This document shows positions 7,686 through 13,979 of a stretch of 14,355 nt of DNA, in pieces. A program made the translations under genes and the position numbers. This stretch comes from Acidimicrobiales bacterium. Lineage in GTDB: Bacteria > Actinomycetota > Acidimicrobiia > Acidimicrobiales > Ilumatobacteraceae. The notes under the pieces are model-generated. The model saw only the letters and a program-made list of their open reading frames with translations. It was not told where the DNA came from and did no database searches. Positions within the stretch are counted from its first letter, which is position 1, and every line of letters starts with the position of its first letter. The stretch spans positions 1-14,355 of the forward strand of contig JAURNB010000119.1 of assembly GCA_030830415.1 (NCBI GenBank), given 5' to 3'.

Positions 7686-7691
7686 TAGGTT
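7686..7691 (+). promoter_or_regulatory. Putative -10 box of the LLM oxidoreductase-amidohydrolase operon
   Basis: TAGGTT, then AGCCAC (six bases), then the ATG at 7698. This is the same six-base geometry as elsewhere in the window, with no Shine-Dalgarno sequence and no clear -35 box. The right arm of an inverted repeat ends just upstream at 7683. Confidence 0.55.
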
Positions 7692-7697
7692 AGCCAC

Positions 7698-8891
7698 ATG
7701 CGCGTCGACACAAACTTTTTCTGCACAGTTCCTATGCCCGATGCAGGCGACCCCAGCATCTCCCCCACCAGTCGTCGATACGACAACGACGCCGTTGTTG
7801 AGTGCTACAAAAATTTAGTTGATTGGTCAAAGACCGCCGATGCTCTCGGCTACGACACGATGTGGCTCACCGAACATCATTTCCAATTTGAGGGCTACGA
7901 AGTTCTTCCCAACCTCATTTTGTTTGGCATGCATCTTGCCGGACTCACCAAAGACCTCCGCCTCGGCCAAATGTTCAACGTGGTACCGCAGTGGCACCCG
8001 TTGCGCTTGGCTGAAGACTTCGCTTTGGCCGACATCATCACCGGCGGCCGCATGGAAATTGGCGTGGGTCGTGGAACTGTTCCCCGCGAAGCATGGAGCT
8101 TAGGAACAGTTGTTGCCTCGGGCGACAACGCCATGTCTGCTGAACACGATCGCATCAACCGCGAAACGTTTGAAGAGGCGATGGAGGTCATCAAACTTGC
8201 TTGGTACGAAGAGCGATTCTCCTACCGTGGCAAACACTTTGTTTTCCCTGCCGATGGCATTCCCGACCGCGGTTCGATGGTGAACGACCTCACCTTGATA
8301 CCCAAGCCACAACGCGTTGTCGATATTTATCAGCCTGTTACTTCTCCCGAAACAATTGAGTATGTTCCTCGTGCGGGACACAAGGCTGTGTACTGGCTGC
8401 AAAATGCAGAAAGCCAAAAGCAGAAATGGGATCGCTACGCAGAAATCCGCGAAGAGATCGGGAATCCAGTTGCGCCTGGCGAAGACAGGTGCTTGGTCAT
8501 GAATATGCACGTTGGGAAAACGCGCGAAGCAGCGATGCGGCGCGGACGACCCGGGCACGATGAATTTACAAAATTCCTTGCGCCATACGGACGATTCAGT
8601 TCGTATCGGAACCCCGACGGTTCCAAAGTGCCTTTTGATTTCAACCCCACAGTCGAACAGTCAGTTGAGCAGAAGATTCAAATTGTTGGGTCCATCGACG
8701 ACGCTGTCGACACATTGGGATATTGGCGCGACCTACTTGATCTCAAACACCTCTGTATCTTTTTCGACTTCCCCGGCTTGAGCCGCGAAGAGATGAACGA
8801 ACAGATGCACTTAGTTGCCGAAGAAGTAATGCCGCGACTTGGCGAGAAGATGGACCGACGACCCACAAATGCACCCGCTGCATTGAAATAG
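7698..8891 (+). CDS. LLM-class (luciferase-like) flavin-dependent oxidoreductase
   Basis: This 397-residue protein belongs to the bacterial-luciferase-like TIM-barrel family, whose members use reduced FMN or F420 for monooxygenation, dehydrogenation or reduction. Visible signatures are the early strand and active-site region WLTEHHF at 56-62, the run HPLRLAEDFALADIITGG at 100-117 followed by MEIGVGRG at 119-126, and a C-terminal Gly-Ser-Ile-Asp segment at 331-334 (GSIDDAVDTL), common in the family for substrate/cofactor closure. Whether it uses FMN or F420, and on what substrate, cannot be read from the sequence. An amidohydrolase gene follows after 11 bases in the same direction, so the two probably share a transcript and possibly a pathway. 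Known family members with N-heterocycle or sulfonate substrates give possible precedents only. Confidence 0.9.
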   Translation: MRVDTNFFCTVPMPDAGDPSISPTSRRYDNDAVVECYKNLVDWSKTADALGYDTMWLTEHHFQFEGYEVLPNLILFGMHLAGLTKDLRLGQMFNVVPQWHPLRLAEDFALADIITGGRMEIGVGRGTVPREAWSLGTVVASGDNAMSAEHDRINRETFEEAMEVIKLAWYEERFSYRGKHFVFPADGIPDRGSMVNDLTLIPKPQRVVDIYQPVTSPETIEYVPRAGHKAVYWLQNAESQKQKWDRYAEIREEIGNPVAPGEDRCLVMNMHVGKTREAAMRRGRPGHDEFTKFLAPYGRFSSYRNPDGSKVPFDFNPTVEQSVEQKIQIVGSIDDAVDTLGYWRDLLDLKHLCIFFDFPGLSREEMNEQMHLVAEEVMPRLGEKMDRRPTNAPAALK

Positions 8892-8894
8892 TTT
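8889..8894 (+). promoter_or_regulatory. Possible internal -10 box before the amidohydrolase gene
   Basis: TAGTTT includes the TAG stop of the LLM gene and ends eight bases before the ATG at 8903. No Shine-Dalgarno sequence precedes that ATG. It may give an additional leaderless transcript, but the gene could equally be expressed by read-through. Confidence 0.25.
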
Positions 8895-8902
8895 CTTCGT
8901 TC

Positions 8903-10108
8903 ATGGCCTCTCACATCTTTCGCAATGCTCGCCTCTCTGATGGCAGCCATGTTGACGTGCATGTATCTGCAGGGATTGTTGAGAAGACCACACCGCATGA
9001 CCCCACAACAGTGGTGAACGAACACGAGACCGATGCCAAGGGTCAACTGCTACTTACGACCCTTGCAGAGCCGCATGCCCACCTCGACAAAGCATTTCTC
9101 GCCGAGCGCATTCCTAACCCCTCTGGCGATCTTCTTGGCGCTATTCATGCTGTGCATGAACACGCTCATACGTTGACATTTGACGACATTGTGGAACGCG
9201 CATCGCGGGCGGTCAACATTTACTTAAAAAATGGCACCACACGTATACGAACACACGCCGACACTTTTGACGGCTCCACTTTGCAGGTCAGAGCACTACG
9301 CCAAGTTGCCAATAACTTCCGCGACTTATGCGATATCGAGATCTGCGCTCTCGTTCAATGGCCACTAACGGGCAAGGAAGGCAAGCCCAGTCGACTACTT
9401 GCCGAACGGGCGCGCGCCGATGGCGCCGACCTGATTGGGGGTTGCCCGCACCTCGACACCGACCCATCAGGGGCCAACAAGGTGTTTCTCGCACTAGCGA
9501 AAGATCTCGACTGCAATTTAGATCTTCATGTCGATGAAACCCTGAATGCAGGAATGCTCTCTTTGCGCGACCTTGCCAAGCGCGTCATCAATAAAGCACC
9601 TGCTTTTAGCGTCACCGCATCACATTGCGTGAGTTTGGGAATGCAAAGTACGAAAGTGCAAAAACAAGTTTCGAAACTAGTCGCCGAAGCCAATATCGCA
9701 ATTGTGACTCTGCCCCAAACGAACCTGTTTCTCCAAGGCCGCGAACATCAAACGGCGATGCCTCGAGCACTCACAGCGCTCACCGCACTGCGAGCAGCAG
9801 GCGTCACGGTATTGGCGGGAGGCGACAACCTTCAAGACCCCTTCAACCCCATGGGACGCGCCGACCCACTTGAGGCCGCCGGATTACTGGTATCGGCTGG
9901 TCATTACTTCCCCGAAGATGCCTTTGAAGCTGTGAGCAGCACTGTTCACGAGCGCTTATCGGGAGAATTACCCTTTCTCGCCCCCGGGTCCAATGCACAT
10001 TTCATTCTCACGCCTGCCAGGTCTGTACGCGAATTCATCGCATTTGCCAACCAACCACGTTCTGTATTTCGCCATGGAACACTCATCCATGACACGTTGG
10101 AAGCATAA
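8903..10108 (+). CDS. CodA-like amidohydrolase/deaminase, substrate unknown
   Basis: This is a 401-residue metal-dependent amidohydrolase of the cytosine deaminase type. Metal and catalytic residues align with E. coli CodA: H58 and H60 (EPHAHLDKAF; CodA H61/H63), H209 and E212 (LHVDETLN; H214/E217), H241 (ASHC; H246) and D308 (GGDNLQDPF; D313). Some specificity residues do not match: CodA Q156, which binds cytosine, corresponds to L155 here (VQWPLTG), and the Asp after D313 is N309. It is therefore a functional-looking hydrolase probably acting on another ring amidine, amide or lactam, not cytosine. CodA relatives include deaminases of creatinine and of s-triazines. The gene follows the LLM oxidoreductase by 11 bases and ends two bases from the convergent creatininase-family gene. 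The alignment was done by eye from memory of CodA. Confidence 0.85.
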   Translation: MASHIFRNARLSDGSHVDVHVSAGIVEKTTPHDPTTVVNEHETDAKGQLLLTTLAEPHAHLDKAFLAERIPNPSGDLLGAIHAVHEHAHTLTFDDIVERASRAVNIYLKNGTTRIRTHADTFDGSTLQVRALRQVANNFRDLCDIEICALVQWPLTGKEGKPSRLLAERARADGADLIGGCPHLDTDPSGANKVFLALAKDLDCNLDLHVDETLNAGMLSLRDLAKRVINKAPAFSVTASHCVSLGMQSTKVQKQVSKLVAEANIAIVTLPQTNLFLQGREHQTAMPRALTALTALRAAGVTVLAGGDNLQDPFNPMGRADPLEAAGLLVSAGHYFPEDAFEAVSSTVHERLSGELPFLAPGSNAHFILTPARSVREFIAFANQPRSVFRHGTLIHDTLEA

Positions 10109-10110
10109 GT

Positions 10111-10902
10111 TTATTTACCGAAGTTGAATGCGGCAATTTCTCTCAGCGCCGAACAGAAGTTATCTACAGCCCCATCGAACAATGTTTTACCCAGTTCAGC
10201 ATTTGCAACTGTGGGGTCACCGACAAAACCCTCTTCGTTGAAGTCATTTGACATCCAACCAAATGAGACGGAGCCGCCAAATTTCACATGCTTGTTCGCA
10301 GCTAGTTTCTCGGGAATACGACGCACAGCGAGAGACATATCGACCAAGTCAGGGCGCAAGTACAACATGATCGAGGTTTCATCGGTACCTGCATGGACAC
10401 CCATTCCCAGTTCATTCTCAGGAGACAATCCACCCTGGTCGGCAGGGAGCCCTGGATGAGCCAAGAAGGTCTTCAGACCATATTTGAGCCTCAATTCCCT
10501 ATTGGCCACAGACACCAAGGAACTGTTACCCCCGTGCCCGTTTAAAAACACAAGCCGCTCAGCGCCTGTCATTGCTATACAACGACCGATGTCGTCGAGC
10601 ACGCGCAAGAGGGTGTCGGTTGTGAGCCAAATTGTTCCGGGGCTCCAAGCATGCTCATTGGACTTTGTCACAGCTAACGGTGGCAATAACCAAGCATTTA
10701 ATTCTTCGCCAACTTTCTCGACCGCTGCACTAGCCACAGCATCGGCAATCACAAGGTCGGTATTGAGTGGAAGATGCGGACCATGTTGTTCAATGGCACC
10801 AAGCGACTGCACGATTATTGCCGTATTGTTAAGAGCATGTGCGATTTGTGGAGCACGCAAATTACCCAAAAGTCGCGAGGTAGAAATGTTTGCAGAAGTC
10901 AT
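10111..10902 (-). CDS. Creatininase-family amidohydrolase
   Basis: The protein has 263 residues from the ATG at 10902. The family includes creatininase, MftE of mycofactocin biosynthesis and archaeal FAPy deformylase, all metal-dependent amidases. Visible motifs are SLGAIEQHGPHLPLNTD at 33-49 with ligands E38, H40 and D49; NGHGGN at 121-126; and HAGTDETS at 170-177. True creatininase has NGHYEN with a metal-binding Glu, so this is a different subgroup, closer in motif to MftE-type proteins. No other mycofactocin genes are in the window. An upstream in-frame ATG at 10953 would add 17 hydrophobic residues and run into the divergent gene's start; the ATG at 10902 with its TACTTT box six bases away is preferred. 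It is convergent with the CodA-like gene (two bases apart) and divergent from the FAD oxidoreductase. Confidence 0.87.
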   Translation of the reverse strand: MTSANISTSRLLGNLRAPQIAHALNNTAIIVQSLGAIEQHGPHLPLNTDLVIADAVASAAVEKVGEELNAWLLPPLAVTKSNEHAWSPGTIWLTTDTLLRVLDDIGRCIAMTGAERLVFLNGHGGNSSLVSVANRELRLKYGLKTFLAHPGLPADQGGLSPENELGMGVHAGTDETSIMLYLRPDLVDMSLAVRRIPEKLAANKHVKFGGSVSFGWMSNDFNEEGFVGDPTVANAELGKTLFDGAVDNFCSALREIAAFNFGK

Positions 10903-10908
10903 GCCCCA

Positions 10909-10914
10909 AAAGTA
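10909..10914 (-). promoter_or_regulatory. Putative -10 box of the creatininase-family gene
   Basis: TACTTT on the minus strand, then TGGGGC (six bases), then the ATG at 10902. This supports 10902 as the start over 10953 and a leaderless transcript. No -35 sequence is apparent. Confidence 0.55.
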
Positions 10915-10937
10915 CACGATAAAGATTGACCAACTCC

Positions 10938-12515
10938 ATGATGCAACCTTCAACTAGTCCATTACTTCACGATTCTTACGATGCCGTTGTTGTGGGCGCA
11001 GGACACAACGGCCTTACAACTGCAACGTACTTAGCCCGAGCCGGCTTAAGAACTTTGCTCGTTGAAGCTCGTAGCGAAGTGGGTGGAACTGCTGCTAGCG
11101 ACACCTTTGCAGGATGCAGAGTCAATATTTGCAACTGCGATCACCTCGCAGTTCGAACAAACCCTCTCATTGAAGAACTTCAACTACACAAGCATGGTTT
11201 GGAATACATCGACATTGAACCTGCCCAAATCAATGGTTCGTGGCATAGCGACAATTGGTGGCCGTCTTTTCATGATCTCGAGAGAACATGCGAAGCCCTC
11301 TCACGAGTACTTCCCCACGAGGTGAATAACTACCGCCGATACGTGGCAGACGCTCTTCCTGTCATATCCCTCATTTTAGATAACGCCAATGACATCCCAT
11401 CTCGGCGAAAGCTCTTGTCGAATACTGCAAGACGACGCGGACGCGGCGTGACACGCCTTTTGCAATGGAGTCGCTCGTCAGCAGCCGAGGTATTAGAGAG
11501 CTACTTCACTTCACCAGAAATCATTGGGCCTGCACTAGTTGAAGGTCCAACTGTGTGGGGTGTTTCACCGCACACTCCACACACCGGTTTAGGAGCCATT
11601 ACTCTTGCAATGCGCCATGCCGCACAAGTAGGACGCCCCGTTGGTGGCAGTGGTGCTCTTCCGAATGCACTACTCAGCGCGTACGAGTTATTTGGTGGAC
11701 ATCTCCTCTTAGCTTCACCTGTCACAGCAATTCTCTGCGAAGACCAATTGCTCTATGGCATTGAGTTAGCTGATGGTCGAGTCATTCGTAGTCGCACCGT
11801 CATTTCAGCATGTAATCCACACGACACCTTTGTGAAGTGGCTAAAGGGTGCCCCCTCATCAGCAAACACATTCATTGAACGCTGGCGCACCACCCCACAG
11901 TCACAAGGGTACGAATCGAAAATTGATGCAGTTTTCCACGGCGACATTCAATACAAGGCTCTTCAACACGACCGATACCAAGATGTTCTTACACATCACG
12001 AGGGATGTACCTTCGTTATTGCACCCAACACTCAGGAACTTCACGAAGGTCATATGAAAATGGCAACCGGACAGATCCTTGCGCATCCTGCATTTCTGGC
12101 AAACACTCCCACACTCACCGACTCCACGCTCGCCCCACCGGGCACCAACATCTTGAGTTTGGAAGCACTCTTTACGCCATACAACTTCGTTGACGGCTGG
12201 GAATCACGTGCAGAACCTTCACGTTGGTTATCGCTGTTTGACACGTTGCTTACTGAACCACTGACTCCAAGAATCTCGTCGTGGCGTGTGAAAACCCCTG
12301 CTCATTACGAAACAGAGTTTTTCCTTCCGCAAGGCCATGCCACGAGTTTCGCTGGAGGACCAATGTCAATCTTCTTCTCGCAACAGCCCGAGCTATCGCG
12401 CTACACAACACCCATCAAGAATCTGTACATCACAGGTGCAGCAACATTCCCTGGGGCTGGCGTATGGGGGTCGAGCGGACGCAATGCCGCTCAAGTGGTA
12501 CTGAGGAACCTTTAG
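10938..12515 (+). CDS. FAD-dependent oxidoreductase, phytoene-desaturase/PYROXD2-like
   Basis: This 525-residue flavoprotein starts with a Rossmann FAD motif, DAVVVGAGHNGLTTATYLAR at 15-34 with GxGxxG at 20-25, then the ribose-binding acidic residue E43 (LLVEARSEVGG), and closes with the C-terminal FAD motif NLYITGAATFPGAGVWGSSG at about 495-514. The layout and the H-N in GAGHNG resemble the CrtI-like NAD(P)/FAD oxidoreductases including PYROXD2, so a carotenoid role is only one possibility and no carotenoid synthase gene is nearby. It is soluble or peripheral, with no membrane segments seen. The start is uncertain: ATG at 10938 is preferred, with ATG at 10941 and TTG at 10926 as alternatives; no strong -10 or Shine-Dalgarno signal decides it. 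Its TAG stop shares bases with the TAA of the convergent phosphoribosyltransferase gene. Confidence 0.85.
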   Translation: MMQPSTSPLLHDSYDAVVVGAGHNGLTTATYLARAGLRTLLVEARSEVGGTAASDTFAGCRVNICNCDHLAVRTNPLIEELQLHKHGLEYIDIEPAQINGSWHSDNWWPSFHDLERTCEALSRVLPHEVNNYRRYVADALPVISLILDNANDIPSRRKLLSNTARRRGRGVTRLLQWSRSSAAEVLESYFTSPEIIGPALVEGPTVWGVSPHTPHTGLGAITLAMRHAAQVGRPVGGSGALPNALLSAYELFGGHLLLASPVTAILCEDQLLYGIELADGRVIRSRTVISACNPHDTFVKWLKGAPSSANTFIERWRTTPQSQGYESKIDAVFHGDIQYKALQHDRYQDVLTHHEGCTFVIAPNTQELHEGHMKMATGQILAHPAFLANTPTLTDSTLAPPGTNILSLEALFTPYNFVDGWESRAEPSRWLSLFDTLLTEPLTPRISSWRVKTPAHYETEFFLPQGHATSFAGGPMSIFFSQQPELSRYTTPIKNLYITGAATFPGAGVWGSSGRNAAQVVLRNL

Positions 12516-13009
12516 GCGTCGAGCACCATATTTGCTTTTTTGACCACCGGCTCACGATCACTCCATGGGAAGTTGATCCATTCATCTGTTTTCTTCCACA
12601 CATAGTCGCAGTGAACAACTGAGTGCGACTTCTCGTAAAGGGCAACAATGCGCGATTCTGCAACGCGGCCGTTACAGAACTCTTTAACAAGCTTCAATGT
12701 GTGACCCGTATCGGCAACGTCGTCAACAATCAAGATCTTTGCATCTTTCACTTCTTCAAAATCAGGAACCGGCGGAAGAATCATCGGCATATCGAGTCGC
12801 TGGTTGACACCCGTGTAGAACTCGACGTTCATGGTGTAGGTGTTTTTCACTGCGAGTGAATAGCCAAGGGCGCCAGCTAGAAACAAGCCTCCGCGAGCAA
12901 TCGCTAAAATCATGTCGGGCTCAAAACCGCTTGCAGCAATCTTCAGTGCGAGATCATGCGACGCGACCCCGAAACCTTCCCACGTGAGGATCTCTCGCTG
13001 TTGCGACAC
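12512..13009 (-). CDS. Purine-type phosphoribosyltransferase (Gpt/xanthine-like)
   Basis: This cytoplasmic enzyme of 165 residues would transfer ribose 5-phosphate from PRPP to a purine base in salvage. The PRPP-binding motif ILIVDDVADTGHTL is at 92-105, an early IARGGL loop at 37-42 matches the pyrophosphate loop, and the C-terminal WINFPW (144-149) is typical of the xanthine/guanine phosphoribosyltransferase branch. The exact base (xanthine, guanine or hypoxanthine) is not determined. The start is GTG at 13009: it has a clear AGGAG ribosome-binding site with five bases of spacing, whereas the ATG two bases upstream is in a different frame and gives no homologous protein. It lies 57 bases after the DUF5522 gene and may be part of that operon or have its own promoter. 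Confidence 0.88.
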   Translation of the reverse strand: MSQQREILTWEGFGVASHDLALKIAASGFEPDMILAIARGGLFLAGALGYSLAVKNTYTMNVEFYTGVNQRLDMPMILPPVPDFEEVKDAKILIVDDVADTGHTLKLVKEFCNGRVAESRIVALYEKSHSVVHCDYVWKKTDEWINFPWSDREPVVKKANMVLDA

Positions 13010-13014
13010 ATTTG

Positions 13015-13019
13015 CTCCT
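13015..13019 (-). promoter_or_regulatory. Shine-Dalgarno site AGGAG of the phosphoribosyltransferase gene
   Basis: AGGAG on the minus strand, then five bases, then the GTG at 13009. It is the only clear Shine-Dalgarno site seen at a gene start in this window and it fixes the GTG start. A TACGTT hexamer at 13056-13061 (minus) could be a -10 box for a transcript with a leader of about 40 bases, but this is weak. Confidence 0.7.
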
Positions 13020-13066
13020 AGATGTATGAGGCGGCTTTTACCGCACGACTCTACAAACGTAGCCGT

Positions 13067-13315
13067 TTAGCACTCGTATGGACAATGTCTACAACCGCTC
13101 GTGCAACAAGTTCCTCGCGAGGCCAAAAAAGCAGCTGTCATCACACTGCGCCGAGTGATGGGGTCGATGTAGACAGGATCTCCCTTCTCAACGGCTGTGC
13201 GATGGGCCTCGAGAATTGCGATTCTGAGTCTCTCTACCTGTTCAGACTTCCCTTGAGGCAGCCGTGCAGGAATCGGTTTATACAAAAAGTCAAGGCGCAG
13301 GTTGGAGGGTTTCAT
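13067..13315 (-). CDS. Small cysteine-rich DUF5522-family protein
   Basis: The 82-residue product matches the DUF5522 pattern: a YIDPxTRRSVMTAAFLASRG segment (49-68) followed by a C-terminal cysteine cluster, C70, C71, C75, C78 and C82 (CCTSGCRHCPYEC). The family function is not known; the cysteines suggest a bound metal or Fe-S cluster, which is an inference. The N-terminal half (1-45) is basic and helical in character, without a signal peptide. The ATG at 13315 lies inside the 3' end of the upstream HAD phosphatase gene; the two overlap by 26 bases, so they are in one operon and probably co-translated. The gene is short and not well described, but the conserved motif makes it a real protein. 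It is preceded by aroA-HAD and followed after 57 bases by the phosphoribosyltransferase gene. Confidence 0.85.
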   Translation of the reverse strand: MKPSNLRLDFLYKPIPARLPQGKSEQVERLRIAILEAHRTAVEKGDPVYIDPITRRSVMTAAFLASRGTCCTSGCRHCPYEC

Positions 13316-13979
13316 GCTTTACCCAAATTGCTTCACCGGCTGCATGAAGTAATTCCTGATCGCCAGAAGAATCTCCGTAGGCATAGCGAAAAACCATGCC
13401 AGGCTGAGCCGCAGCCCATTCACGAAAGCGCTGGATCTTCTCGACTCCCCGGCAATTTTCTCCTGATAGGTGCCCGCTCAAGTGTTCGTCTCCCGCGGCG
13501 TCGGCGACAACTTCGAGCCGGGTTGCAAGAACATGATCAATACCTATTCGCCGAGCGACAGGGCGCAGATAGCTCTCAAAAGATGCAGACACGAGAACTA
13601 CTGTGTGACCCGCCTTCTGGTGCCACCTCAAGCGCGTACAGGTATCAGACCGCATCCAGTTGTCTAAGACGTGATCTGCGTAGATCTCGGCAATACGGTT
13701 GACTCTCTCTGCCGGTATTCCTTCAAGAGCTTTCGCGAGAACATTCAGTTTCAAGAAGTCACGATCACGCCCCACGACGGCACGCAAATTACGAGCAAAA
13801 TCGGCTGCGAATACCTTCAGAACCTTGCGCTTGGGAACCAAGAGCGAAATGAAAGGCCACACGGTGTCACGAACAGTGAGCGTTCCATCGAAGTCGAAGG
13901 CCACGACGGTATTTGCCCCTTGAACCGAAGCATTCTGCCCAGCCTGAGCAACCCAAGAACTCGCTAGATCATCACTCAC
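13290..13979 (-). CDS. HAD-superfamily phosphatase, subclass IB (SerB/CicA-like)
   Basis: This is a 229-residue HAD phosphohydrolase. Motif I is AFDFDGTLT at 28-35 region with nucleophile D29 and general acid D31; motif II is VLVSASFESY at 128-137; a lysine at about 181 (VEKIQRF) fits motif III; and motif IV is AYGDSSGDQELL at 200-211 with D203 and D207. The cap between about 40 and 110 fits the IB subclass that includes phosphoserine phosphatase and CicA-type proteins. The substrate is unknown. The GTG at 13979 is chosen as start because the longer frame to 14171 would overlap aroA by about 200 bases; GTG gives an 8-base overlap with the aroA stop (GTGAGTGA) and places motif I near residue 29. 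The 3' end overlaps the DUF5522 gene by 26 bases. Confidence 0.9.
   Translation of the reverse strand: MSDDLASSWVAQAGQNASVQGANTVVAFDFDGTLTVRDTVWPFISLLVPKRKVLKVFAADFARNLRAVVGRDRDFLKLNVLAKALEGIPAERVNRIAEIYADHVLDNWMRSDTCTRLRWHQKAGHTVVLVSASFESYLRPVARRIGIDHVLATRLEVVADAAGDEHLSGHLSGENCRGVEKIQRFREWAAAQPGMVFRYAYGDSSGDQELLHAAGEAIWVKHETLQPAP

Noticed and set aside
10111..12515. Mycofactocin biosynthesis locus
   Set aside because: Only a creatininase-family protein is present. There is no small precursor ORF, no PqqD-like protein and no SPASM radical-SAM gene near it.
10938..12515. Carotenoid biosynthesis locus based on the CrtI-like protein and ispH
   Set aside because: No phytoene synthase, cyclase or prenyltransferase is seen, and the sequence is as close in pattern to PYROXD2-like oxidoreductases.
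13022..13702. Plus-strand open frame of 226 codons across the DUF5522 and HAD genes
   Set aside because: It covers two conserved minus-strand genes, shows no domain and is explained by codon bias in the opposite frame.
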